From Apostichopus japonicus (Eukaryota > Echinodermata > Holothuroidea > Aspidochirotida > Stichopodidae): a DNA stretch of 64,000 nucleotides. Under the pieces are notes generated by a model. It searched no databases, was not told the DNA's origin, and saw only the letters and a list, made by a program, of their open reading frames with translations. Both the position numbers and the translations under genes were made by a program. This document shows positions 27,839-40,535 of this stretch, piece by piece; position 1 is the first letter of the stretch, and each line of letters opens with the position of its first letter. Location of the stretch: assembly GCF_037975245.1 (NCBI RefSeq), contig NC_092583.1, forward strand, positions 899,764 through 963,763. Reading direction: 5' to 3'.

Positions 27839-29125
27839 ATGAGAATGGTCCTAAGACAAATGAAGCACATTGCTAAAGCTTCTGTGATTCTTAACGTCGC
27901 TGTTGTGGCTTTCTTTTCTGTGGAATTTCTAGCTACACGATTACGATTAACACAGTCTGTCTCGTCAATCCAAGCGGAAAAGGCCGCAGCAGTTGCTCGT
28001 TCAAACGATGGAGGATCCAGCCAGCTGGAAAACACCTTTAAAGAAAGCTGCGATGATCCAAAGAAAGTGTTGATGTTTGGAATGAAACAGCATTGGCTTA
28101 AATTTTGTAAATTTGAAGGGATGTCACATTTTCGATATCTGGTTAACTTTCCACGGGAGATCAAGTGCCCTGGTTTACCGTGTAAAGTCCATCTAAATTA
28201 CTCGGAGGATCCTAAAGATCTCCGTGGTGCTGACATTGTGACGTTTGCCAATGTGTACGACTGGCTGACACCTGAGATGTGGGGCTGGGCACATGGCAAT
28301 CGCACCAAAGGACAGACTTGGGCGATGATATCTCTAGACAGCCCTCTTTACGTTCCTGGATTTCGACCTCCTGAACAATACAACTCGATTACTTACAATA
28401 TGTTTGCATCTTACAAACTAGATTCGGACGTCTATTTACCTTACGGATTTTTCCAGAAATACGACAAGCCGGTGGAAGTCGATCTGAAACAATTTTGGAC
28501 ACCGAAAGACAAGATGATATCATGGATAAGCAGTAACTGTGACACGATCCAGTGGGACCGTCATAAGTTCGTGAGCGATATGAAGGCCGCCATACAAGTG
28601 GATAAGTACGGAAGCTGTGGTGATGCTGTGATACCCTGGAACGACGACAAAGCGATGAAAGATGCTCTGCGTAGGTACAAATTTTATCTCAGTTTGGAAA
28701 ATTCTTGCTGTGATGATTACATCACGGAGAAGTTTTGGAGGGCTCTAGATCTGGGTGTGGTACCAATTGTGGTGGGTGCAACCTATGATCAGTATCTCAG
28801 TATTGCTCCTCCACACTCATTTATTCACGTCGATCAGTTCGGTTCGTTGGCAGAGCTTTCATCTCATCTTACGTTCCTTGCTAGTGACGAAAGCCAATAT
28901 TTGGAATACTTCAAGTGGAGGCAAAGCGGTAAGATTGTGACCCATAGCCTAGAAGAGCAGTACGTTACCCCTTTGATGAATTCGACGTACTGCGCCATTT
29001 TAGACAAATACTTAAAAACAACCACAGAGGATAGAGGTAAATTTTTTAATTATCAAGATGCCAAATGGATCGGTAGCTGCAGGGATTGTGGAGTGAAATG
29101 GATTAAAAGTTATATGAAACATTAG
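27839..29125 (+). CDS. Alpha-1,3-fucosyltransferase-like enzyme 1 (GT10), uninterrupted, 428 aa
   Basis: The start is the first ATG of the open frame (MRMVLRQ). It gives a short basic cytosolic tail, a membrane segment at about residues 14-32, a variable stem, and a lumenal catalytic domain: the type II topology of Golgi glycosyltransferases. Catalytic landmarks are FGMKQHW near the domain start, GADIV, MWGWAHGNR, SLDSPLYVPG (the ESP region of GT10), ASYKLDSDVYLPYG, and the donor-binding motif FYLSLENSCCDDYITEKFW with Lys298. VPIVVGA, SFIHVDQF and a C-terminal CRDCGVKWI pair of cysteines follow. N-glycosylation sequons include NYS, NRT and NST. The enzyme should transfer fucose from GDP-fucose to GlcNAc or a related acceptor in alpha-1,3 linkage. 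The acceptor cannot be read from the sequence. It is the first of four paralogues, and the ORF is clean. Confidence 0.94.
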   Translation: MRMVLRQMKHIAKASVILNVAVVAFFSVEFLATRLRLTQSVSSIQAEKAAAVARSNDGGSSQLENTFKESCDDPKKVLMFGMKQHWLKFCKFEGMSHFRYLVNFPREIKCPGLPCKVHLNYSEDPKDLRGADIVTFANVYDWLTPEMWGWAHGNRTKGQTWAMISLDSPLYVPGFRPPEQYNSITYNMFASYKLDSDVYLPYGFFQKYDKPVEVDLKQFWTPKDKMISWISSNCDTIQWDRHKFVSDMKAAIQVDKYGSCGDAVIPWNDDKAMKDALRRYKFYLSLENSCCDDYITEKFWRALDLGVVPIVVGATYDQYLSIAPPHSFIHVDQFGSLAELSSHLTFLASDESQYLEYFKWRQSGKIVTHSLEEQYVTPLMNSTYCAILDKYLKTTTEDRGKFFNYQDAKWIGSCRDCGVKWIKSYMKH

Positions 29126-29194
29126 CAAAAGGCTGATATGTGTGCACGTCACCAAAACTGTGAACCAACCACCGAAGACATTGTTTACAAAGTA

Positions 29195-29200
29195 AATAAA
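29195..29200 (+). terminator. Probable poly(A) signal of fucosyltransferase 1
   Basis: AATAAA lies 70 bp after the stop codon, giving a short 3' UTR. Further A/T-rich sequence follows at once. Confidence 0.5.
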
Positions 29201-30075
29201 ATATTTAATTAAAAAATACATCAACCACAATTATCTATGATTATTTAACAAAGCCAACAAAAAAAAGTTTGTATATGTGCAACACGATTATAAATTGTTT
29301 CGCCTGATTTTCTTCAATATTATCCTGAGCGTTATGTAGGCATAAAGGCAATGCATTTGTAGTTGAACCATGGCGCGATAAACAGATGGAGTGTGTGTGT
29401 TTTTTTGTTGAAAAGGAGTCATGTTAGTCGGAAACCTCAAACATGACCCAATGGTTGATTAATAATTTCAATGAAATAATAGTTTTCCGCTTTTCTTTCA
29501 TTTGTCTCTCGCAATTTTTAAAAACATCTATTCAAGAACTTAAAAAATGACAAAGGGTGGTCATGCAAGTGTTATTTCAGACATCCCTTCATGCAGGAGA
29601 TGAGGAGAATAAGGATTCGAATTAGTAAAGTCGTAACAAATTTAAATCTCTAGACTCAAAAAACTAATGTTGACAGTGAGATATCTTTCAGTTTTGTCGA
29701 TTATTTTGTTTCTCTCTTTGCCATACAAACGTATTCTTGTTTGATGTCATTTTTATGTATATATATGCTTTCCTAACGTGATTCTCAAAGGTGCTGCTCT
29801 TGAGTCCTGTAGCTTGTATATAAGTTCTGTTTGTGAAGATTCTTGTCTGATTTTGTTTTGTGATTGGTACCAAACTGTGTAAGCCTGGACAATATTGAAT
29901 ATTGTAACAATGAGAAGAAATGAATAAGTACACAGTAGAAAAAAGTGTATTTTTTTCACTATTCACATGAGAAATTCTTGTCGTATCATTTGAGGCGTGA
30001 ATTGTGTATGTAACTATGAATTATTGGTAATGAAAGTGTAATATATCTTCCAACATTACATGCGGACACCCTAAT
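29201..30075. other. Intergenic sequence, no gene seen
   Basis: AT-rich sequence without recognisable coding or repeat structure, apart from short homopolymers. Confidence 0.5.
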
Positions 30076-30786
30076 CACTGTGAAGGAACCTTCAGTAAAC
30101 AATCAATTGTAGAAAAAAAATACATGACTATATATATATATATATACATATTTATATATATTTATATATATATATTATATATACATATTTATATATAGTA
30201 AAGTTTAGGAAGAGTTTTACATTTGTAGAACCAGATAAACGAACAAAATAAAACGAAACAGTTGATGAAAGTCATAGTAGTGTATTCAAACGTTTTCGAA
30301 GATTTCCCATCTTCCTCGTCAGGAAATAGATAATAATATAGTTCTTATGTATAGTGCATACGAAAGTTGACAAATCTGCAATCTATGAGCATATCACTCA
30401 CTGTATAGACTGCCGAACAGCTAACATCACCAATTTTAGTGTCATAGACAGCGGCTATACAGACTTAGAAATTAAAATTAAGGAGGCACTGTATATCAAG
30501 AAACTCAAACCCGTTTTAAACAATCAACTATTTCAACATGGATCGTCATATATACTCAACTTATTTTAGAACCTCCTATATCTTTGAACATGGATAGTCA
30601 TCATTATTCTACAACTTTCGTATGCACTATACATAAGAACTATATTATTATCTATTTCCTGACGAGGAAGATGGGAAATCTTCGAAAACGTTTGAATACA
30701 CTACTATGACTTTCATCAACTGTTTCGTTTTATTTTGTTCGTTTATCTGGTTCTACATATTTATATATATTTATATATATATATAT

Positions 30787-30817
<31 letters not shown>

Positions 30818-30828
30818 TTATATATATA

Positions 30829-30887
<59 letters not shown>

Positions 30888-30960
30888 ATGAAATTAGCAA
30901 AATGTAAGTCATGTATTTTTTTCTACAATTGATTGTTTAGTGAAGGTTCCTTTACAGTGA
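30076..30960 (+). mobile_element. Penelope-like element remnant in a large palindrome
   Basis: The central open frame (from about 30357 to the stop at 30569) encodes FSVIDSGYTDLEIKIKEALY, then IKKLKPVLNNQ. This is the C-terminal part of a GIY-YIG endonuclease as found at the end of Penelope-like element proteins. It is flanked by inverted arms 30225-30369 and 30612-30756, which I align without a mismatch over 145 bp. Outside these come TA-rich tracts, then a second, nearly identical inverted pair (about 30076-30129 and 30907-30960). Each 145-bp arm has CTGACGA, a stem-loop built on AAGAT/ATCTT, and GAAA, i.e. a hammerhead-like core, as reported for Penelope-like pseudo-LTRs. The reverse transcriptase part is absent, so the copy is 5' truncated and dead. 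Confidence 0.75.
30653..30699 (+). ncRNA. Hammerhead-ribozyme-like motif in the Penelope-like arm
   Basis: CTGACGA (30659-30665) is followed by a stem with G-C closure, one bulged G and AAGAT/ATCTT pairing. Then come GAAA at 30684-30687 and AACGTTT, which could form a tiny stem III ending in the cleavage-site U. TTC before the core can pair with GAA after it as stem I. The stems are shorter and less regular than at 39.9 kb, so activity is doubtful. The mirror copy lies on the minus strand in the left arm near 30282-30328. Confidence 0.45.
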
Positions 30961-33900
30961 CTGCGTCATAACAATAACTGTGTAAACGTACTGTGCAGGG
31001 ACACACCTATGTGTGGTGACAACCGCGTATGTATCGACAAAGACAAACAATCTATATGTTAACAATATAGGTAGCTGAAATATCAAGCAACAGAGCTTTC
31101 ATAATTATGCATTATAGATCAGACTACCGTATTATAATTGAGAAAAAAATGACGAAGAAAGAAAGGGAAAGTAGAGAAGTATAACCAACCAAGAAAGTAT
31201 AAAAAGAAAAATGGAAGAAAAACGTTTACGTTACCCTCTGATGATATGATATGATCTTATACTTATAGTTACACACATATTACACACATCAACAGTCATT
31301 TAAAATCTTGCAAGATCGTCTATTGTATAGACAAGGAAATATCCACAAATTCAATGTCTGTAACAAAGAATGAAACATGGTTCGATCAGTACTTAGTTTT
31401 TATGACGTCAGGTTTTTGTATACGTTTCTATAGGAACGCTTCTCGTATTGTTGTGCATAGTAAACTAGGACAGTGCTACACTTAGTCACTGCGGTTTTAG
31501 CTTCATAGTTTTGAATTACCTCCTTGAAAGCACAATTTAATGCTTCACTAGACCAAGGTGCTGCTACTCTAGCAGCTCCATGGCCAGACTATGGCATATT
31601 TTAACGTATATGCCGGTAATGCGGGAATTCCCGCCATCGTTTCTGTAGGCCATCACTATTGAGCGCCAAATATGCCAGAAAGTCACATGCTTGTCTCTAA
31701 TCTTGATCCCGGTCCGAACATTTTGTCTCGCAGATATAAGTAATGTTGTTGGAACTTATATATTCCTTAATGGTTAGTGATGATGGTTTATAAACTAAAA
31801 AAGTGACGATTTAGCCATATAAAGACCGCATATATTGGAAGCCATATAATAGTTACGTCTTAGTTCTAGACATGAGGCATGGATATTACATAACAGTGTT
31901 TGTTTGCTATTATAAAGAAGGAATGCTATTATAAAGACTTGCTGTGCTTCCAGTAATAAAAACTGTAGTAATCCCCCACGTCTTCTTGTTATTGCTTTTA
32001 GTTGAGTGACGTTACACCACAAAAGGAGGGCCGGGGGGGGGGGGAGGGGGAGATGTACTAAACAATTTTCGTATAAAACAAAAGTCTTTCAATGCACGTG
32101 TATTCTTTACTTTATGTTAAATATATGTTTCAAAACTTTTAAATCCACGGTCCAATCTGCCGTTCACCTAGCCATTCATTTTAAGACGTTGCATATGAAC
32201 CACATCAACACTGTGTTTTGAGACATCATTGAATATTGTCTTCCAATGATTGCTTACAGTTTGATGATAGATATCAAAAAGCGCTTACCTCGTACAGAAT
32301 GACTTACTGTACTTTAAAGAAAATTTGTTTTAATGTCTTATGGTATTTTGTTGAAAACAAGTTATTGGGTGCACTGCGGGTATGTAGCAGGTTGGACGAG
32401 GAGGGCTCTATGATTATCGTATGGGTACGTTATGGATACGTTACGGATACGTTATGGATACGATACGTTATGGATACGTATGGATACGTTATATTAGGTA
32501 CTGGTTAGAAATCATGTTTGACAACTCTTCATTCTTTGTGAACATTTACAATTACGTAAATAAGTTGTTACCTACCTTTTTTAATTTTCTGTTACATAAA
32601 AAAATTGCAATAGGTTGTATAAATGTGTTATAGTCACTTGAAAGCTTAATTACGATGTCAAATAACAGAAGAGACTAATTGTGATTTTGTTGTTATGTTT
32701 ATGTAAGGAGAACTATATCGAGAACATTGTTTCTTAAACAAAAACAAAACATTTATTAGCTGGATTCGTTTCACGGATTAATAGAGTTGATCAGTTTGGT
32801 TTGTTTATGTAAGGAGCACTTTATCGGAAGTATTGTTTCTTAGACAAAAACAAAACATCGATTAGCCGTTTTACGGATTAATAAAGTTGATCAAAATCAA
32901 GGGTTTTTTCTTCAACAATTCAAGACGATAGTTGGATTTCTCTCTTATTCGATTCTGAAAGAAAAAAACAGAATTACTTTAGAGCTCCAAATTGGATGCA
33001 CTGCTAGGTCCCCTTCCTATTTATTTGTTCCTGTTGCTTTCTGCTCTCCAGGAAATTGATCATATAGTGCTTTTGATGGCATCATTACGCGTTCACATTA
33101 ATAACGTTATTTTCTTTATAAAATATTGTTGTTTATTTGGCCGTTGAAAGGTGGCGCTTTCCCTTGGAACATGTCCTTCGTCTTGCTATTTTTCCATTAG
33201 CTTTTCAATGATTTATCAAAGCAAGGCTTCAAGAAAGTTATTTGTTTTGTCAAAAAGAAAACAGATAGGCCTAACTAAATTTGTCTTGCTGATGTCGTTT
33301 ACGATGGGTGGGGAGTAGGGTTGGGTTGGGAGGAGAATGTGTAAGCCGGGGAGTTGTCATGGGGTTGCTTTTAGTACATTTAATTCCTATCGAGTTGTCG
33401 AAAGCTCCTAGGTATAATTGCCATGGTTTCTTACATGATTGTAACTAAAGTGGTAATTTTTTAAAAATCCTTTTCATAGCTGGGTACACGGAACCTTCCG
33501 ATCAGCTACAACTTTGCCCAATTATAGGCAAAAACGAGACTTGTTAAAAAAAAACACAAAAAATGTTGGTTTAAAATCCTAGGTCTCTTGACTGTATGGC
33601 GAGATACGATAATTTTTTTTTTTTAAATTTCCAACAAGCATGCCGTTATTAAAGGGTTTACACATATATTCATAAAGAATGATGCTATAATTTTGACTGT
33701 TTAAGATATCATAATTCAAAAAGAAATGTTATTACATTATGGAAGGTCTCTTTTGGCATTGGTGAAACATTTTAGTATTGTACAGTAATTCTCTCTTCAT
33801 GCGAACATGTTTTCACTTATTGTAAATCATTTTCTTTAATATCATAATTACTAAGAACATTTTCGAAGCATTGAAAAGAAAACATATGATCCGTATAGTA

Positions 33901-34302
33901 ATACTTGCATGAAAAAAAAGATATATTAGAACTATAATAATTATGGAATGAAGGAAAAGAAAAATATTAATTAAAACCTCTCGTTTTTTTTCTTTTTGGT
34001 TTTCTTTGGTAGAAATAGACACAAATTTGTTTTCCTTATAGATAAACTCACAGAGATGATTCACTAAAAATTAAAAACATAAACAATTAAATGTGAGACG
34101 GGTGGGTGTTGAAGGGAAGAAGCCAAGTTTTTCCTTTGTAATCTCTGACTTTTATACATCTCTTTCCACTTCGACCAGTATACGTAACTCACCTTCAAAG
34201 AACAACGGGAGATAATCATTATAAGTTCTCAAGTGTGTCTTTGGACTGGAGGAATTCGGATATCAAATTGGTTTTAAGAAATGCAGACCTAAGAGATCGA
34301 GT
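30961..34302. other. Intergenic sequence with small local repeats
   Basis: No exon is recognisable. Visible structure: a short GGATACGTTAT-type tandem repeat at about 32420-32490; two tandem copies of a ~110-bp segment (about 32695-32785 and 32804-32895, sharing TTTATGTAAGGAG and ACAAAAACAAAACAT); and a G homopolymer near 32033. The rest looks unique and AT-rich. Confidence 0.55.
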
Positions 34303-34310
34303 TATTGGAC

Positions 34311-34708
34311 CAGGGGGGTAGGAAGCTTCCAAAAATTGGGGAGGGGGCACAACATCAGAGGGGCACTTTCTCATCCCACAACCACCACTCGTTATGCTAT
34401 AAACCGATACACACCGACCATATCACTTAAATATATATGATGTGTTAGTATGCTATCAATGTTATTTATTGAGATTGTTTATTGTTAACCGTACTACAAA
34501 AAGATATGGGATGCCATTTTAAAAATAGCATATACAGACTAAAAATAAATAATTAAAATAATAAAATTAACAAAGGCTTAAGATATCCAAAAGACAGTTC
34601 TTTATCAAAGGGGCACATTTTATTTGCCAGTGGGCAACATTTGCTATATTGGACAAAAGTGTGGGGGGGGGGGGCACGTGCCCCAGTGCCCCCGGCTCCC
34701 ACCCCCTG
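34311..34708. mobile_element. Non-autonomous hAT-like element (H4), 398 bp
   Basis: The left end CAGGGGGGTAGGAAGC and the right end GGCTCCCACCCCCTG are imperfect inverted repeats. Flanking octamers tattggac (34303-34310) and taatggac (34709-34716) agree at seven of eight positions, as expected of a slightly aged hAT target duplication. The size and lack of ORF make it a MITE-like derivative. Confidence 0.7.
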
Positions 34709-34716
34709 TAATGGAC

Positions 34717-36120
34717 ACACTGGGTATATCTATCGATAGGAATGGGCAATTCACTGAATGAAAGAAGACCAAGGTTGGGTGAAATCTTGCCGTGAAGCCT
34801 CAGATTAATAATATATAGCAGGGCCTACTCGGGAACGGAGAAACAGAATGTTTTGACATTTTCGTAGGAGGAGAGCTTCCCAATTGGGAATTTAATTAAA
34901 TAAAAGTAATTAAACGGTTAGGTACAATGTGTGGCCACGGACGAATCACTGATTATCAGATAACATCGGTGTTATTTAATCTACTGAACAAAACACCCAC
35001 AATAAATATAAAAATCTTTCAGCATAATGACAAAACCGAAAGGGGTGAATTTTACATTCTATCACCTACTGCGCCGTGCGGGTACATGTTCTTGAAAAAG
35101 TCTACGACAACCACAGAAAGTAGTTTGAGTAGTTTTATCATGCTTTTAATTAATATGTTGTTAGTCTCAACCCCCCCCCCCATCACCTCTGCCCGGTCAT
35201 AAATTATACATAATCAAAACCGTGTAAAACAAGTTATGTTGCTAATTTTGTATAGGCCAAATCATATTATCTAGTGTTTATCAATCAAGCACTCTAAATT
35301 CACTAACAGCTATCATGCACTATCACGCAGTATAATGCACTATCATGCACTCTGAATGTAGAATAATATGCACGAAATTGTATGCTTGAATAATAATTTG
35401 ATAACTGTAGATTGAAGTGAAATACCAACTTAACTGAGTTAATGAGAAGCTAACTAATAAATGATGGTATTGTGTTAAATACTGTTGTTAAGATATAAAC
35501 TGAACCCGGATAGTTAATGTGAAGTTTAATGTTAATGAAGCTTATTCAATTAATAAAGTTAAATTAAGGTGAAGTTAAAAGTGCGCAAGTTGAAACGTAT
35601 AAGAGAAGAATTTGTTCCTAATTTGTAATTCGATATTATTTTACGTGTGTTGAATTTCTCATCACCATTGCATTTATTTAGCATATTGCATTTCTTTAGC
35701 CTAATGCATTTATTTAACATAATGCATAATTTATGCATTTATTAAGATTCCTGTAGAGCGTTAGTACAGTACACGCTCAGAATTCTTCGTTTCCATTGCC
35801 AACATGACAAAACATGCGACTTCATATCTGCTATCAGAGTTTTGATATATATTCTTAGTTACACGCATGACCGCACTGTCTCAATATTTAAACAACACAA
35901 GTGCAAGTGGCTCTGACGTAAATAGTAAATTCGAAAGTTCAATACCATTGTCAAGCTTTTCTTTACAAAGTTTACTTTTGGGGTGCGTTCAAAAAAAAGT
36001 AAATTTGATGTTCCGTTTAAATAGAAAGTATATCGGTCCTACTACAGTGTATTGTGTTCGCCAAAGTTTCTCGTGTGATAAGTACATGGACGGGTGATGC
36101 ACGCAAGGCTCTGTACTCGA
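34717..36120. other. Intergenic sequence, no gene seen
   Basis: Low-copy-looking AT-rich DNA. Small local repetitions of ATCATGCACT (about 35313-35350) and of TGCATTTATTTA-like phrases (about 35668-35745) are present. No coding or RNA feature could be supported. Confidence 0.5.
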
Positions 36121-36126
36121 CCCGCC

Positions 36127-36179
<53 letters not shown>

Positions 36180-36229
36180 CATATAATAATATATATAATA
36201 ATCGGCAGTTATTTTTACGACGCTTAAGC

Positions 36230-36655
<426 letters not shown>

Positions 36656-36659
36656 CGAT

Positions 36660-37910
36660 TGTGATAGTTGTAACATTAATATCACCAATGATGAATTACA
36701 TATCAACATAAGAACTTGATTTATTGGTTAAGGTGCGGCTTACATTCATTTATTTTAAAAAGTATAGGCCAACGCACAATCAAGTTGACCAACATATTGC
36801 ACAATCACATAGTAGATATATGCTACACAGGTAAGACTGATCGCATCATTTTTCCCGGAGTAGGGGGGGGGGTGGAGGTTGGAGAGGAATGGGATTGGAG
36901 AAAAAACATTCAAAAGTAAAGGAACATCTGGTCTCATGTGATATAAGATTAAGAATGTTGATTTTAAACAAGGAAACCATGGTTACCCAGCATCAACTTA
37001 TTTGACATATCTCAGTTGTGTATAATATTTTCACTTCCCATGCACGTGCTATAGGACCTTTCAATTTCACCAATTCATCGTAATATATTCATAAAACCCT
37101 CCGTATCCACATTCCCAAGCATATAAAGTGCACGTTTTGTATTTTCCATTCCTTGATATTATTTATTTATTTTTGTTTTTTTTTGAGATTCATTTTGTCC
37201 CATTCAAATTATCAGCAAAATCAAGGGTTGCTTGGGTTGCCGTGAGAGAAAAGACATTTGTCGTCTTTGGACCCAAGTGCCTTACTGCTTTCGTCACAAT
37301 GTGTGTACGTTTACAATGCCCGGGATGAGGCGACAATATCCATTATATCCAAGTATTATCTATATGTATAGACAAAAGCATTTCATACAGTCATAGGGCC
37401 AAGAGAGAGGCGGGTGAGGGGTGGAGATAAAAAATTGTCATTTGGTTAGTTTCAGCTTAGTGAAGCTTTCTTTTTTCTACACAAGTTGGTTAGTGTTCTG
37501 TAAGACGACGAGTTTCAACAACGGTTATGAAAATATTATATTCAGTACATAACACAGGAATCTATTGTTTGCTTGTTGTTAGCTATACTAGCAGTAAAGG
37601 TTAATAGGCCCAAATTCGGCAAATTGCTATTAGGGATTCATTCAATCATTGTTTAGTTGATATTCCAAATTGCCCTCAATTATACAACCGATTTAAATAT
37701 GCCCCTCGTACGTTGTTGGTGAATGCATGCTTCACTGAATCTGAAAGAAACGAAAGTGTATAAAGTTTGTGAAAATACTGAGTTTCATCTGCAGAAGCGG
37801 ATCAGACTTCCCCGCCTCCCGCCTCCCGCCTCCCGCCTCCCGCCTCCCGCCTCCCGCACCCCCTCCCTCCTTCCCCTTCCCCACACCACGGACACACTGA
37901 GTTTATAGGT
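36660..37910. other. Intergenic sequence, no gene seen
   Basis: Contains a short CCCGCCT tandem repeat (about 37808-37858) and G runs. I see no exon or bounded element. Confidence 0.5.
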
Positions 37911-37916
37911 GAGTAA

Positions 37917-38274
37917 GGGGTTAATCAACGGTCTAGCGTGCGTTACTCACAGGATTAATGCACGATCGGGAGATAATGCAAGCAATGCACGAGGGCGGAG
38001 CCCGAGTGCATCCAGCGATAGCATTAACACCCGGAGTGCATTAATCATGTGTGAGTAACGCACGCTAGACCGTTGATTAGCCCCGTTCATTCATACACTA
38101 CCATTTGTGTGGGGGAAAAATCATAAAACAAAACATTTTTGGTTACATATAACCAAAGATTTATTAAAGTGATGCCCCGTAATTTTACCGTGCGTTACTC
38201 ACAGGATTAACCACGGTCAGCTGACCTGAATGGACCAATAGGATTTAGGAATCTTTACTAAGTATGAATGAACA
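37917..38274. mobile_element. Palindromic MITE-like foldback element
   Basis: The left arm 37917-37962 contains TCAACGGTCTAGCGTGCGTT, then ACTCAC and GGATTAATGCA. It is the inverse of the right arm 38037-38084, with only small differences. The loop contains a further short inverted pair of the GGGCGGAGCCC type. Downstream, GTTCATTCATAC (38085) and GTATGAATGAAC (38263) form another inverted pair. Between them GTGCGTTACTCACAGGATTAA repeats the arm sequence once more. It is a non-coding nested palindrome. No target duplication was identified. Confidence 0.7.
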
Positions 38275-38280
38275 GTGCTT

Positions 38281-39500
38281 CAATCTCGTTTAGGGAAGTT
38301 AACGTGTGATTTTTGACCGTGTCGACATACCGTTAACTAGCCTGTAGTTCTATATGGCAAGTAGAGCTACTAATTGAATTGTGTATGTTAGTATAAGAGG
38401 AAGGGAAAGGGTGAGAAAGGGTCAAGCGATGGGCTGTAGAGGGGCGGGGAGAAGAGGAGGGAGCGATTTATAATCGATCCTCATACAATTTCTTTCTTTT
38501 GTTTTGTTTGATATTAGGTCAGCTGGTGTAGAATATTACGATCATCTGTTCATATAAGCTGTACAAACAAGATAGTGATGTGATAGTATTGAAAGATCAT
38601 CAAAATTTTTCCACCCTCAGAATAATTCTTTTACACCTTGAGCCATTTGTCAAAGTAGTACAGTTTTGATCTTCATTGATATCCGCTGCATTGGTATGAT
38701 CTTGATTGGAAGTTCCAATAATTTCCGGGGGGGGGGGGTAAGAGTTGGGGTGGGGGTGGGCGAGGAGCTATAAGAGATGGGATGGGATGGGCTAGGAGCT
38801 ATAAGAGATGGGGTGGGCTAGGAGCGATTAAAATTTTAGGCTAATCACCTTGCTTTACGCTGCCCTGTTAATCAAGTTTTCGACAGTTTGTGTACCTCCC
38901 ATAGCCGATCAGTGATGAAGCTAAGCCTACAAATAATGAACTAATCTGTAGTTTAATGGAATTCATGAATAGTTGCATTTTAAAGCATCTAGTTTGTTTA
39001 TGTCTGTGGATGAGAGGTGCTGCGGGGATAGGGTGGGATGTTGGACCGGGGTGAACCAGGGAGATGTAAAGTTGTGATAACTAGTGTGTTTTAGCACAAG
39101 TTGAAATATTGTTTTAATAGTGCAATCTTCTGAAATAGAGGGCAGCATCCCAAAACGGTTGTTAGAAATTTTGCCTGGAAAAGTTGGAAACAAAATTAAT
39201 CATTGCCCGCCTGTCCCTTCACAAGAAGACAAGGTAATCCTATGAATTAATTGTTTGACCTTAATGGATTCGGTCGCCATGAATGTTGTAGTTGTGATTT
39301 TTATCCATCCTGAAAGGGATAATCTTACACTAAGATGGTTACCTTACCAGTGTAAGGAATTCGCATAGTTACAACATATTGTTGCATATCTCCTAAATGG
39401 TCTTATCACGGTAACAGAACCCGCAAGGATTTAACTCCGTGGATGAATAACTCAGTGTTTCAGAGCATCTACATTGACACATCGGTGGTATTATGTATGT
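38281..39500. other. Intergenic sequence, no gene seen
   Basis: Contains a two-copy G-rich direct repeat around 38755-38825 (GGAGCTATAAGAGATGGG) and little else that can be named. Confidence 0.5.
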
Positions 39501-39511
39501 ATTGTATGTAT

Positions 39512-39592
39512 TTTAGATCCTCCTGCAAGCAGGAATTCACGAAGAAGCCATCATTAGCTTATCAAAGCCGCAAGGTAGTCTCTTAGATTCAT
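39512..39592 (-). mobile_element. SINE family B, copy 1 (5'-truncated)
   Basis: The segment carries ATCCTCCTGCAAGCAGGAA, CTTATCAAAGCCGCAAG and TCTCTTAGATTCATATTTAA. These are the minus-strand equivalents of the body at 56.8-56.95 kb and resemble 48.6-48.8 kb. Its 3' end faces left, where a TATGTATGTATTG tail occurs. The tRNA-like head is missing, because the copy stops where the ribozyme-bearing element begins. Confidence 0.7.
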
Positions 39593-39602
39593 ATTTAAAG
39601 TC

Positions 39603-40157
<555 letters not shown>

Positions 40158-40535
40158 TTTGTGTGTGTGTGTCTGCTCACCTCAGTGAACATCACGCGTC
40201 AGTGATCTTTCCCCGACGGCTGCCGACCTTACTGTATAACTTTCTTTCACCAATGCTATTGTGCGTAGCAATATATTTCCTAGGGCATATAATACGTGTC
40301 AATGCCGTTATTATCTATGATTTGGTTCTACAGAAGTAGGATCCATACAGTCCACACAATAGATAGTTGGTTTCAACAGATATCTCTATAATGTGCCATT
40401 GCAATAGACAATTTAGTACCTTGACAGCGAATCTAGGCTGGCGAAGAAGTATCCACACAGGGAGTTCTCATACGTGACCGCAAGTAGTTCTAAACAAGGC
40501 AATATAGCCTAGGCGAAATATAGAAACAGTCAGCA

